Below are positions 46,681 to 58,649 of a DNA stretch of 64,000 nucleotides, piece after piece; the first letter of the stretch is position 1; each line of letters opens with the position of its first letter. The DNA lies in the NCBI RefSeq assembly GCF_011386835.1, contig NC_088791.1, positions 10,292,998-10,356,997 of the forward strand, in the 5' to 3' direction. The translations under genes and the position numbers were made by a program. Source of the stretch: Chrysemys picta bellii (Eukaryota > Chordata > Testudines > Emydidae). The notes beneath the pieces were generated by a model. It was given only the letters and a program-made list of their open reading frames with translations, ran no database searches and was not told the origin of the DNA.

Positions 46681-47782
46681 AGGGGAAGTGGAGTGACCGT
46701 GTCTGCTGGACAGGACAGTACTGTCACCCCCTCCCCCTTGTATCTATGAGTACCAAAATCATTCAGGCACAGTTTATATTAAAAGTAAAAATCACAACGA
46801 AAGGTGTAACTCAAAAGGGAGGGAGCATGAAACCAAAGACTGGCTAGACCTTCCCTAAGCACCCTGAGGACCGTATAAGTATAGGTATGAAGCAGATATA
46901 AATCACAGTAGCCTGGCCCATTATAGTTTCTCTCTTCTATTCGCACAAGCACATCTCTTGTTGTGTGTCAGTTCTGTTCTGCAGATAGAGACCTACCTCC
47001 TGCAGTCCATTAGTGTCCCTGGGTGGGAAGACAGGATTCATTTCACTGTTTTGATGATTATTTTATGTACATTTTCCATGGTCCCTGGTTAAATTTCATT
47101 ACCGTTCTCCACGGGACCCGTGCTCTGCTAGTCAGTGTGGGAGTACAGTGCAAAAGATTCCATCCCACATCCCTGCCTTATCAGGGAAAAAAATTCTAAG
47201 TATTAAAACAACTCTCATCTCTAAAAATAATCTTGCAAGATGGTGAAATGGATGGCTCAGCTGGAGACCAGGGCACAGAACTTTTCAGCTCTAGATCAGC
47301 AGTTCACTTCCACTCCAGGACGGTGGTGTCCAAGAGTCAGTGTCCTCTACTGGGTGTTCATTAATCCACATGAAAAGGAGTCCAGGTCCAGGTCTTAGTG
47401 ACATCTACAACACAAAACCTACCATCCCCACGATCAACACTAATGTAGCAATTAGCAACCCGTGGTTCCCAGAGAGGCCAAACACTAAGCAGGGCGTGAG
47501 ACTGAATGCCTCTCCCACCTCCAAGGAGGCTTGCCCATTGCAGGGTTGAGGCACATTGGCAGAGTGATGGAGGGGGAAATTGTACAGCGATCATAGTCCA
47601 TGCTGCATCTGTTCTGGGGTTACAAGACTTCAGTCTCCTGGGCTGTCACTATTGCATTTTTCAAACCCTATGAGTCATTCACGGACGTGGGGTGACCTGA
47701 CGTCGGTAATGTATGGTCATGTGGTAACAGCCTGGGATTTGGGAGTTCACATGTGAACTGCAGCTGCATCGGCGCTGCTTAA

Positions 47783-47873
47783 AGAATCATAGAATATCAG
47801 GGTTGGAAGGGACCTCAGGAGGTCATCTAGTCCAACCCCCTGCTCAAAGCAGGACCAATCCCCAACTAAATCA
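47783..47873 (-). mobile_element. Antisense CR1 3' end fragment
   Basis: The + strand starts aatcatagaatatcagggtt and runs through ggaagggacctcaggaggtc to ccaatccccaacta. It is the reverse complement of a CR1 3' terminus and is very short (about 90 bp). Confidence 0.85.
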
Positions 47874-48687
47874 AAGAAGAGTGAACAGTTAGTGTTCAAG
47901 GAGCAGACACTGTATGTGAGGGCAGCTGAAGGGAGGCTGGAGGATAGAAAGGGAGCAGACGTGAAGCATGCAGGTAACAACGAGCCCAGTTTGAGCCTCC
48001 TGTGATTGTAATTAGTGATGCGACTGAGTCACAGATCACTGATTCCTACAAATCAAAGGCAGTAGGACCTTGGGTCTTTGCTCCACCCATTACGGAGGGA
48101 GAGGCCAGCTGCAAAATTCAGACCTGAATTGGGGTTGGAACCTTGCCACAAACTGGGGTTTTGGTTCTGACTCCTCTCTAGTTACAGTAAAATACCATCC
48201 AGAGATCCCAAAATGCACTGTGAACATTAGTTAGCTGAGCCCACCGGTCCCCCTGTGAAGTGGGCAGTGTCATCCCATATTACAGATGGGAAAGCTGATG
48301 CAGAATCAACCCGCGGCCTTTCTTACGACAGAGGTCACTGCTGAGGCTTTGAAGGGAGAAATCAAGCACTCATCAGGGCTGTCCCTGGACGGAAACGTCT
48401 CTTGGACCCCAGCTCGGGTTCTGTTTATGCCCTGAGGCCTGAGCACTGAGAGCCCTTGCAGTTTGATCCTAGCTAGTGTGAATATAGATGCTAATTTGTA
48501 TTCAGATACACGTTATTCTGTTCCCACAAAGTCCACAGTAGGGAGTTTCCCCCAGGCTAGGGATGGGTTGGTTACAAAGCACTGAATGGGGACTGGACAG
48601 CGGGGTTGGTGGCAGAGCCCGTTAATGATGACATTGTCCTGCTCACACCGTTTATGCCTGGTTGATTTTGGTTCGTTCCGCTCACAG

Positions 48688-48855
48688 GAGGTCCACAAAG
48701 CACATTGTCTGTAATACCACAGCCTCGGACGACGGCTTTGATAAGGTGAAGGTGTCCGTGAGGGTGGACAAGGCCAAGATACATCAGGAGTTGCAGTTTG
48801 AGTACATGGAGGACCCCACCATCCTGAGGATTGAGCCGGAGTGGAGCATCATCAG
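48688..48855 (+). CDS. PLXNA4: PLXNA4 internal exon 7 of 9 in window (IPT second half and start of next IPT)
   Basis: This 168-bp exon starts after gctcacag. Its first G completes AGG (Arg), giving RSTKHIVCNTTASDDGFDKV, then KVSVRVDKAKIHQELQFEYM and EDPTILRIEPEWSII. It ends with AG of a Ser codon at atcag|gtact. NTT is an N-glycosylation sequon. DPTILRIEPEWSI is the linker strand into the following IPT and is highly conserved in A-type plexins. Confidence 0.95.
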
Positions 48856-51454
48856 GTACTAATACAGCCACCATTTCCTCTGTCCCTGACTCCTGGTTGT
48901 TCTCTGTTGCACAGCTGGATCCAGGCGTGTGAGCTTCTCCTGCTGATTAAGAGCCCAGTTCAGCCATGCACTTTCCAGTGGGACTTAGGTGATGTGACCT
49001 TGACTTCAACGGGGCCTAAGCATGTGCTTTGCCGAATCAGGGCCAAGGAGCCTAATGGGAGCGGAGGGTGCTCCCAGGGCTAAATCCGGATGACGATGCC
49101 TTACGCTGTATCTAGTGCTCTTCAGCGGGGTGGCTCCCAAAGCACGTTGTGTGTTGTGTCTGTGTGTGCGCATGCGCCGTGCATATGGAAGATCTTCCAT
49201 TGACTAGGGCGAGTTCGATGGTGACTTCAGATAGTAGCTGTGTTCCTTCCAGGAGCCGCAAGGGGACTCTGGGCAGTGCTTGTGTCTAAGAAGCCTTCTG
49301 CATCTCCTCTAGCAGGGCACAACTTCCCTGCTTAATGAGGCAAACTCCGCACAGGAGCCTTTGCCGAATGCATGTCTTGGGAATACCGTGGCACTTGTTT
49401 TAATTACAAGGCGGTCTCGTGTTTGAGGTTGGAGAGTTTTGCCCTGGTACTGAGGACTGGAGAGTTTCACCCTCCACTTCTATGCCAACCCTCCACCCCC
49501 CAAATTCCATACTTGCCTCCCAACTCCAGGATTTTCCCCATAAGGGGTAGGGGGAAAGGACTGGATTCTCTTCTGTTGCAGACTCTTCCACTTTCTCCTG
49601 TGGCTGGCTAGACCTATGCTGAGTATCTCCCAGAGGATCTCAGTGCAGAATTTCGTGATTCCCTCTGGGTTTGGCAGACAAAATAAAAACCCTCCGGAAC
49701 TTGAACTGCTCCTTTCTGAATGAGGTTCGAGCATGTTTGGGTCACATTACTTCCTTTTGGGGCTTTTCTACACCATAGGGTAATGTGCTCTCCAGGGGCA
49801 TGATTTCTCAAGTGCACAAACGTGTTGCCCATTAATTGATCCATTCAGACCCTGCCAGTGAGCACTAAAGGTTCCCTCGTGTGCTTTAACATCACGCTGT
49901 TTGGATCTGTGCTCCGCTAAATCACACTAGGGAATCTTCGGTGCACGCCAACAATGTCTGCACAGGCCAATTAACGTGCACTTTAGAAATCACACCCTCC
50001 TAGTGCGTGTTATCCCATCATAGACAAGCCCTTTACTTTCCACTGCTTTCCTGCACTTGCTCCAGTTGCTTTCCAAATGGCAAGCACCAGAGTTCCATGG
50101 GAAGGCGATTTATGGCCTGGCAGGGTCTCTCGCTAGATCTCCAACCCACATCTGCAGACCCAAAAGGTTCAGATAGCGTGGAGATGCTTCCCTATTACTG
50201 AACCGTCATCCTAACCAAACCTCGCAGGCATTGGAACCCTCGCGAGTTTCCTCCAGGACAGAGAGACCCACGCTGCACCGGTCACTCAGTCCCGACTTGC
50301 CCCATACCCCGTTGTGACTGTTTTAATATTTGTTTTGCCGTAGCACCCAGCGGCCCCAGAACCCCATGGTGAGGCACAGACACAAAGAAAGACATGGCCC
50401 CTGCCCACCAAGGTCCACATTCTAATGGCCCTGACCTGTGCCAAGCCCAGCTTTTCCCCTTAGTTCCACTGATGGAACCCCATTTGCTCCAGCGGGGTCG
50501 TACTGAGAAGAGTAGCTGAGAGGAGACTTTGGCCCTGAGTATGGACGGAAGCAAAGCCTTAGACAAATACTGTCACAAGCCTGCGAGACTGGCCCAGTGA
50601 AGAGAGAAATTGGTCATTAAATGCTCTAGTATTTCCTTTAAAAGATACCAAATAAGAAATATGAGTCTCCTCTCATCCATCCATCACAGCTCTCAGCTCC
50701 CCTGTCAACCTGGAGTGATTGGAGTATCTGGGGATTAGGTCGCGTCTCGTAAATACCCCGGTTCAGCTCCCATCCAGACGATGTTTTCACAAATCAATTA
50801 ACGACTTTAATTACGGTGGGGGAATTTACCAATTTCGCCAGATTGAATCTTTCCACATTGGGCTTGCGGCTTTAGTGTCTGGATTTTCCATTCTGGGGGG
50901 TTGTTAGTCACAGAGTTCAGGTTATCGCTGAAATGAGAAAGCGCTTTACTCTCTTCCTCGGTGAAAGCGAGTTTAGTGCTGGCGAAAGGCGCTGGATTGA
51001 CAGCGCTGGGCACCGAATCCCTCCATTATCCACAGGAAAGTGCCAGAGCAGGCAGCTTCCTCCACCCTGCCGATGCCCTGGCCACAAGTGAAAAGGGAGT
51101 TCACTCTGCCGGGCCTGTTTGCTCCTGGGTTTCTCTGCTGAAGCTGCCAACAAGAGGGTTAGTTAGCACGAGTCGAGTTGTGATGTGAAATGGGACTCTC
51201 TGCGCTTAACGGAGAGCCAGGAACAGTGTCTGCTCTTGGCCCATCTAGACCTGGCAGTTACTGCTGCGGGTGCCAACCAGGGTGGCAGCTCTGGTGTTTT
51301 GTGATGGTGGCACATCCCATCCACCAGGGCCTGGACTGAGGCCTCTTCTTCCGTTCATAGGCACCTCCAAGCACGCATCCCTTTGTTGGTTGCTCCCAGC
51401 CAGATCTGGATTGGAAGTGGTGATGCAGAGCTGACCTAGAGTGAGTTTGGTGGG

Positions 51455-52080
51455 GCTGATCCTGGTGCCTTTAGGACAGGGGTGGCCAACCTGTGGCTCC
51501 GGAGCCACGTGCGGCTCTTCATAAGTTAATTTGCGGCTCCTTGTATAGGCACCGACTCCGGGGCTGGAGCTACAGGCGCCAACTTTCCAATGTGCCGGGG
51601 GGCGCTCACTGCTCAACCCCTGGCTCTGCCAGATGCCCTGCCCCCACTCCACCCCTTCCCGCCCCCTCCCTTGCCGTGCCCTCGCTCCTCCCCCCCCCCC
51701 CGAGCCTTCTGCACGCGACGAAACAGCTGATCCGGAGGTGCGGGAAGGGAGGGGGAGGCGCTGATCAGCGGGGCTGCCGGTGGGCAGGAGGGGCTGGGAG
51801 CGGGTGGGGGGAGCTGTTGGGGGGCTGCTGACGTATTACTGTGTCTCTTTGGCAATGTACATTGGTAAATTGTGGCTCTTTCTCAGGCTCAGGTTAGCCA
51901 CCTCTGCTTTAGGACATTAGTTCTCCTCACAGAACCATTGTACAGTCCAAGCTGATTGGCGGCCACAGCTTGCGGCTAGGTAACCACTGGACTAGCAGAA
52001 GGTATTGCAGATGAAGCTTGAGGTGCGTTGGCTGAGCTGTGTGGAGGCTCTGGACTGGAGAGACTGCCTGTCCCAGTGCC
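51455..52080 (+). repeat. Unnamed dispersed repeat, copy 2, split by a hAT MITE
   Basis: Same ordered phrases as 46490-46680, same orientation, interrupted after 'ggtgcctttagga' by the MITE at 51477-51906. Removing the MITE and one target copy restores colinearity with copy 1. Confidence 0.6.
51477..51906. mobile_element. hAT-type MITE with perfect 8-bp target duplication
   Basis: This 430-bp element starts caggggtggccaacctg and ends caggttagccacctctg. These are inverted repeats with two mismatches, flanked by identical ctttagga at 51469-51476 and 51907-51914. The interior is C-rich then G-rich. CAGGGGTGGCC termini are typical of hAT/Charlie-like elements. It landed inside the unnamed repeat shared with 46490-46680. 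Confidence 0.93.
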
Positions 52081-52440
52081 TGTTCTCCTGAACCGTCCAG
52101 TGCTCCATTGCTATTGAAAGAAATTAAAACCTGTGGTGCCCTCGGACGGATTGCAATCATCTACAGCCAAAATGCTTCTGAAATAAATGTAGTCAAACTT
52201 TACTAATTCTGGGTCACTGAGAACGAAAATGATGCTTAAAATTGTTGATTGGCTCTAGTTTTCAAGATATGCTATTGGGTCAGTATATGCGACCCTTGAC
52301 TTGGGAATGGCGGAGGATAAGTGAGTTCTAAAGGGAAGGGATCTCAATTTAAACCAGAAATGACTAAAATACATCTTTGACTGGATCTATGAATAAATCT
52401 ATGACTGGGTTTGGACACTACTTGCTTTTTAGGCAAAACA

Positions 52441-52525
52441 ATGAATGATGCAATCTGAAGCTGGTATTGCGTCATACGTAATATGAATTGCATCATGTTA
52501 TTCCTAGAAGTCATGGATGATGCAA
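52441..52525. repeat. Subterminal atgatgcaat-type repeats
   Basis: The decamer atgatgcaat occurs twice directly (gaatgatgcaatct, ggatgatgcaatca). Between them lies an inverted copy (attgcatcat), all within about 85 bp upstream of the transposase-like start codon. Clustered subterminal motifs of this kind often serve as transposase contacts. That role is inferred here. Confidence 0.45.
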
Positions 52526-52663
52526 TCATAACGAAGCTTACATCACTCTGCTGAACAAATTGCCCTATATCAGCTCTAGAAATCATACAGTGTTGTGCTC
52601 TCTTATTTGTCAGTGTTTGATTTTGCAAAGGGACACATTTCTGTTTAACCAAAGTGAGCAGAG

Positions 52664-54351
52664 ATGCCTTGTACTTGTGTGAACAGTGCAGATAACTTCT
52701 GCTATGTTTGTGGTGAAGTGACTTTTGCATCACAAAGGCGCAGTATAACCACTATGGTTAAGAAAGCCTATCACCTTTATTTTGGCTGCAAAATTGGAGA
52801 TCAGGACAAGAGGTGGGCCCCACACATATGCTGCAACACTTATGCAACAAATCTTCGCTAGTGGTTGAACAGGAAAAGGAATTCTATGCCTTTTGCAGTG
52901 CCAATGATTTGGAGAGAGCCAACAGATCATACCAGCAAATGTTACTTCTGTATGGTGCCTCCAGTTGGGAAAGGTGTGTCAAAGAAGAAAAAGTGGACTG
53001 TGCGTATCCAAACATTCCATCAGCCATAAGCCCAGTACCCCACGGAGAAGGACTGCCGGTTCCTGATGCACCAGAATCATTCTCACTTGAGTCAGACGAG
53101 GAAGAGGATGAAACTTCTAGTCCTGAACCATCAATGTCACAGGACCCACATTTTCTTCCATCCTCCTCCTCTGAACCACACCTCATAACACAAAGTGAAC
53201 TGAATGACCTTGTCAGGGATTTGGAACTACCCAAGAGTAAGGCAGAGCTGTTGGGCTCCAGACTACAGCAGTGGAATCTCCTGGCAGGTGATGTTAGGGT
53301 TTCCATGTTCCGTGACCGTCAAAAGGATCTTGTCCCATTCTTCTTCATGGAAGGTGATCTTGTAGCCTGCAACAACATCGATGGTGTGATGACAGCCCTC
53401 AACATCGTTCACGATCCAGATGAGTGGAGACTGTTCATTGATTCATTGAAGACGAGTCTCAAAGCTGTTTTACTGCATAATGGCAATATTTTGCCATCAA
53501 TTCCAGTTGGTCATGCAGTCCATATGAAGAAAACCTATGACAACATGAAACAACTTTTGAGGTGCATAAACTATGACCAACATCAGTGGCAGCTTTGTGG
53601 CGATTTGAAGGTTGTTGCTCTCTTGCTTGGTCTGCAGACTGGATACACAAAGTACTGCTGTTTTCTCTGCGAATGGGATAGTCGTGCAAGAGATTCCCAC
53701 TACATCAAGAAAGATTGGCCACTCCGACAGTCATTGGAGCCTGGGAGGAAAAGTGTTCAGCATCCACCACTTGTTGAATCAAGGAAGATTTTGTTACCAC
53801 CCTTACACATCAAGCTGGGTCTGATGAAGAACTTTGTCAAGGCCATTGACAAAACACAAGCAGCTTTCAAGTACCCCCGTGGAAAATTTCCAAGGTTAAG
53901 TGAAGCTAAGATAAAGGAAGGTATCTTTGTTGGTCCTCAGATTCGTGAACTTCTTCGAGATGATGCATTTGACCATGCACTGCTTGGCAAGGAAAAGACA
54001 GCATGGAAAGCCTTCCAGTTGGTGGCAATAAATTTTCTTGGAAACAACAAGGCAGACAACTACAGGTTGTTGATGGAAAACCTCCTCAAGGCATACAAAA
54101 GCCTTGGTTGCAACATGTCACTAAAGATACATTTTTTGCACTCTCATCTAGATTTTTTTCCACCGAACTGCGGAGCAGTGAGCGACGAGCACGGCGAGCA
54201 ATTTCACCAGGACATTGCAACAATGGAGAAACGCTATCAGGGCAAATGGAGCCCATCAATGCTTGCAGACTATTGCTGGACAGGGACAAGAGATGCTCCA
54301 TTTAATGAATACAAGAGACAAGCCAAGAAGCGCCGAGTAGACACTGAATAG
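52664..54351 (+). pseudogene. Transposase-like protein of unknown superfamily, disrupted near its N-terminus
   Basis: The frame starts at ATG 52664 (MPCTCVNSADNFCYVCGEVT), with a cysteine-rich, zinc-finger-like start. It meets an in-frame TAG at 52859-52861 where similar copies I remember have Trp. The same frame continues to about 53003. There a one-base loss moves the sense into the frame that runs uninterrupted from about 53005 to TAG 54349-54351, roughly 448 codons. Features are an acidic run (SDEEEDETSS), CGDLK near 53593, a CFLCEWDSR knuckle near 53656, HSHLDFFPPNCGAVSDEHGE near 54142-54200, and a basic C-terminus (KRQAKKRRV). Conserved D, D and E/H residues would suit an RNase H-like nuclease, but that is inference. 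The first ~64 residues of the frame opened by ATG 52813 are out-of-frame artefact. Confidence 0.75.
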
Positions 54352-56435
54352 GACTAAACTATGTACATAATAGTTTTTTGCCTTTTGTTTCATAATAAAT
54401 TTTATTTATATAACCCTTTTGCTGATTTTTAAAGTGTTACATAAACAGGACAGGTGAAATATTATCATGTAAAGCAACCATAAACACATGAAAAGACCTA
54501 GGTTTACAATTTATGATTAAAACTCTACTAGCTACACAATATACATAGACATAAAATGTAAAAACTTAAATATCTTAGAAACAGTAGCCAATCGGTTATT
54601 TTAATTGTCATATTTGAATTCAGCACATCAAAATACATAATAAATAGCACATTTTATCTCTGAAGCAGACGACTTCTCAAAAATTGTAGACCAGTGTTGT
54701 CTGTTCAGCTGCCAGCTGGGTAGCACGGACAGATGGAGAATGCATCTCGCTGTCCAGTTAGTCCCTCTGCCCCTCGCTGTTCTAAGGGGCTGGGTCGGAG
54801 GGAATCTCCAGTGTTCATTCGGTGGAGATGCACAGCAATGGCTTGATGTAATGAGTCACCTCTGAACCTGACAAGTGCTCGCTGAGCCCCGCCAGGTTAG
54901 CGCCGCTGAGCTGATGAGCTATCCCTCAGCCGCAGCTTGCACGTCTATCTGCCAGGGCTCAGCCAATCCACAGGAGTCCCCAAGGCCAGGGATATGGGCT
55001 CCCATTGAGAACAGCCACTCCAGTCTGCTCAACGTCACTACCTCACCTGGAGTATCCCCGCCGCTTGGAGAGTCTTACACGCTGCTCCTGCTCCAGCCTG
55101 CACCTGCTGCTGCCCTGGCCTTGTTCCAACCCTGTTCTTGATTCCTGCTCTGACCCCTGGCTCTGGTCCCCAGCCTGACCACTAGGCGTGACCCCTGCTG
55201 TTCCAACCACTTGGCCTCACTATCCACTTCTCAGTTTGACATTGAGTCAGGCCCAGTGCCAGCAAGTGTGGCAATCTAATACAATGCATCCAGCGCACCT
55301 CAGTCCTGCCTTCAGATCCACTTCTGAGCCTCTTCTTGAGGTCAAAGCCTTGGAGAACGGTGAAGGGGGACAGGACAGAGCATCCTACATTAGCACCGTA
55401 TCTCAGCATCTCTTTTCCTAGTGTGGCGCTAACCTCTGGAACTCTCCGCTACAGGGAGTCATTGAGGCAAGCAGCAAAGCAGGGCTTTCAGAAAGGGCTG
55501 GATCATTGTATGGCCAGTGGTGACATGTGCGGCTCTTCGAGCAAAATCAAGAATGGTTTAATTGACCCCCATGCTTGAGGCTGTAAGTTGATCAACTGCC
55601 AAGGTCAGGGAAGAATTTTCCTGCTTGCCTCTAGTATAGTTTTGCATTCTTGGCAGGGGAAAGGTCACCTTCTAAGCAGCCGGTTTTGGCCACTGCTTGA
55701 GGGCAGGGTGCCAGATGAGAGAGATTTATCGTGCAATACGCTTCATCACAGCAACTTATGGGTCTCTCTTCACCTTGTCCCTGACTTCTGAGTTAAGATC
55801 TCTGAAGGCTGAATGAGTGTCGTTACACCAGCCTTGCAAAGTCATCATGAAAATGTACCAGGCCAGGCACAAATTCCACTCACCTGCCATTTTCCATGGC
55901 AATAATAGAAACAAACGGATCTTATTTGATTTACCCGTCCAAAAAAAAAAAAGACTCACGCTGGGTGAGTAGAATTTTACAAGGCTACATTAAAACAGAT
56001 GGTCTGGGGTTGATTTGAGTTACATTTAGCATCAGCTGGCTCTGAAGAGTAAAGAGAGACATTACAGAGCCTCCCGTCCAGTCAGGGATGCACTTGAGAA
56101 AAATCCCAGACCCCAGCATTATCCGACACACAAGCTGTGAGCTGCGCCCCCATCTGCCATAGGCGAGATGTGCCCAGCCAAGCCCCGAGCGAGAGGTGGG
56201 GTGGGGAGGGGAGAGTAAGGAGTTGGGAAGTGAGATGTAGAGACAGGCATCATCTCTCCAGCTAATGCAGTGTCACGACCTCAGCATCCCATTGTGTCTT
56301 CGCTTCCATTTCTCAGCATGCACAATAAAGGGAGAGAGAGATTGAGATGGCCATTTAATGTCAGGCAGAGAGCTCTCCGCAGCGGGCCAGGCCAGGGAGT
56401 GCTGGAAATCCTTACAGAGCTACCGGTGTCTCAGA

Positions 56436-56722
56436 GAATCAGAGAATATCAGGGTTGGAAGGGACCTCAGGAGGTCATCTAGTCCAATTCCCTACTCAAA
56501 GCAGGACCAATCCCCAACTAAATCATCCCAGCCAGGGCTTTGTCAAGCCTGACCTCTAATGAAGGAGATTCCACCACCTCCCTAGATAACCCATTCCAGT
56601 GCTTCACCACACTCCTAGTGAAATAGTGTTTCCTAATATCCAACCTAAACCTCCCCCACTGCAACTTGAGACCATTACTCCTTGTTCTATCATCTGCTAC
56701 CACAGAACAGTCTCCATTCACT
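56436..56722 (-). mobile_element. Antisense CR1 3' end
   Basis: Starts like the copy at 47783 and continues through 'ccattccagtgcttcaccac', 'agtgtttcctaatatccaac' and 'ccttgttctatcatctgcta'. It gives about 290 bp of CR1 3' region in reverse orientation. Confidence 0.9.
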
Positions 56723-58098
56723 TCTAAAACCAGAGACAGTGTTCACCATCCCATGGCCCAGGGTGACTGTGCTCTGAGCTACTGCCAAGTGGGATGCTCA
56801 GGGATTCCAGCTGGGTAAAATCCTGATTGACCTAAAGCCTGGGGGGAAGATGGGGAGGCTGAGTGAAGATGTCAGCGAGACAGAGGGGAAGGGGTGGAAA
56901 GAAGGACCAAGCCAGTCAGAGGGGCGGGAGGTGGACCTGGTTGAGATCAGCCACAGAAGAGTTGGCAGAAGGCGGTGGGACCAGGGAGAAGTGTGCTGCT
57001 GTGCATGCCTGAGGCTGGGGCCTGTTAGGGCTCTGATCAGCTGAGCTTCCTCTTCCAATCAGCGGTTGCTTCTCCAGCCTAAACACACTAATAGGCCCTT
57101 TCCTCAGCTTTCAGGGCTGGTGTGGGGTGAACACCACCTTACACACAAGTAAAGCTAGCCACTGGTATGTCTACCCAGGCTGCAGTCACGTCTTGGATCG
57201 CAGCGTGGACATGAGTTTGAGAGCCAAACCTAGATCCAAATGGACATTTTGCAGATTGCCTCCTCTCTCCAATGGGATGGACCAGAGCCATGGATTCAAA
57301 CTGAATGCTGCGGTTGGAGCCTCTCTCTTTGGGCGTGTCTGCACAGCAGCCGGGAGATGGGTAGACAGACCCACTCTAGCTCTGCTGAAGCTAGCACCTA
57401 AAAAGAACAGTGTGGCCATGGTGGCAGGTGGTGGCTGGTCTGATTACATAGCGAGGGGTTCAGGCGGGTTTATACTGAGGCGACTAGCCCGAGTCACTGC
57501 CCGTGTCACTGCAACGTCGAGGCACTAGTGCGAGCACCGCTTGTGCAGGTATGTCTCTGCGCACTGGGAATGACACCTCCCAGCTGCTATATAGAGATAC
57601 CCTTCGATTCTGCCATCTCCAGAGATCACTGCGGCCACGCGGGTACAATCAACTCATTCACACACTTTGCAATAAATGTTTAGTAAGTGAATGTAAAGCA
57701 GGCGACAAGTCTGAGAAGGAGAGCACCGGAGGGCGGGGGCCTCAGTGTTCAAAGTAGTTTGAGTCCCCTGTCACAGAAACAACAGAACAAGATGCACCCT
57801 GGAGAGATGCAGCTAAGACCTGTAGTGAGAGAGAACCCAAGCCACAGGTGCTCAGCTGGGAGGGGAGTACCTGGGAGTCACAGCAAATCAGATGGGGGGT
57901 TGCAATGTGACGTGGCAGCAGAAATGCTCGTGTGAATGTTTGGACCTGCTAGACAGGGCATCACCTCCCAGACCAGGGGTGTGGGAGCCCCTCTCTGCCC
58001 GTCTGTCCAAGGGATTCGCAGATCACTCATCACTGCAACATTCACTTCTGGGCCTTGATAACAGGCAATTCTTGTTGTTCCTTCTTTCTGTTCTGTAG

Positions 58099-58192
58099 TG
58101 GAAACACCCCCATAGCCGTGTGGGGAACTCACCTGGACCTTATCCAGAACCCTCAGATCCGGGCCAAGCATGGTGGGAAAGAACACGTCAAC
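58099..58192 (+). CDS. PLXNA4: PLXNA4 internal exon 8 of 9 in window (IPT, GNTPIAVWGTHLD segment)
   Basis: This 94-bp exon follows tgttctgtag. Its first T completes AGT (Ser). It encodes SGNTPIAVWGTHLDLIQNPQ and then IRAKHGGKEHVN. It ends phase 0 at aac|gtgagt, a consensus donor. GNTPI-x-V-x-GT-x-L replaces the usual GGT-x-V-x-I-x-G-x-NL IPT motif, as expected for this plexin module. Exons 6 to 8 sum to 133 whole codons. Confidence 0.95.
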
Positions 58193-58649
58193 GTGAGTAT
58201 TGTCGCCGGGAAGGGGAGCGGTGTTAAGGAACGTGGCCGGGCTGGTGAAAGGGGCTACGGGACAGCTCTGGAGATTGGAGTCTCCTGTTTAGCCACAAAA
58301 CAGGCAGAGCGTTAGCAGCCCAAGCAAGCCTGCCTGCCCAGTGCGCCTCAAATCCAACCTGCAGCGGGGAGAGGAAAGTTGATTCTCCCAGATCCAGGTG
58401 GTTCCCAGTCTCTGCTGCGACAGTTAGTGGCAGGGATAATTTCTGTTATACGGGCACTCATCATCTAGGAATTGTCACCGATTGCCTATTGCACACCAGG
58501 CCCCACACTGCATTCCGATATTAACGATGTGGGTCACCTAGCTGCCATGCCATGGGGTGGAAGGTGAGTCGAGCACACTGGGGCAGCAGGGACTAGGAAC
58601 ACCCTGCTGTCACTTTAGCAACACCCTATTGATGTTGGCAAAGTGCTTT

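Larger units (their letters stand above)
46272..48687 (+). other. Plexin intron, 2.4 kb
   Basis: GT-AG intron in phase 2. It contains an unnamed dispersed repeat (46490-46680) that recurs at 51455-52080 and a short antisense CR1 3' end (47783-47873). Nothing else was recognised. Confidence 0.8.
52161..54690 (+). mobile_element. DNA-transposon-like element with long imperfect terminal inverted repeats
   Basis: The ends at 52161-52280 and 54565-54690 are imperfect inverted copies. From the left, ctaca, tgcttctgaaataaatgt and gattggctctagttttcaag occur in order. The reverse complement of the right end gives ctaca, tgcttcagagataaaatgt and gattggctactgtttctaag. The last two blocks are about 74 bp apart in both ends. 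Between them lies a transposase-like frame (52664-54351) with a poly(A) signal at 54394-54399. Copies of atgatgcaat, in both orientations (about 52441, 52490 and 52515), cluster before the start codon as possible subterminal binding repeats. The exact outer ends and the target duplication could not be fixed. The superfamily is unassigned. Confidence 0.7.
48856..58098 (+). other. Plexin intron, 9.2 kb
   Basis: GT-AG intron in phase 2. It contains a hAT-type MITE (51477-51906) and the 2.5-kb transposase-bearing element (52161-54690). It also holds an antisense CR1 (56436-56722) and MITE-like 'gtctac' sequence around 57160-57530. 48860-51460 and 54700-56430 are otherwise unique. Confidence 0.8.
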
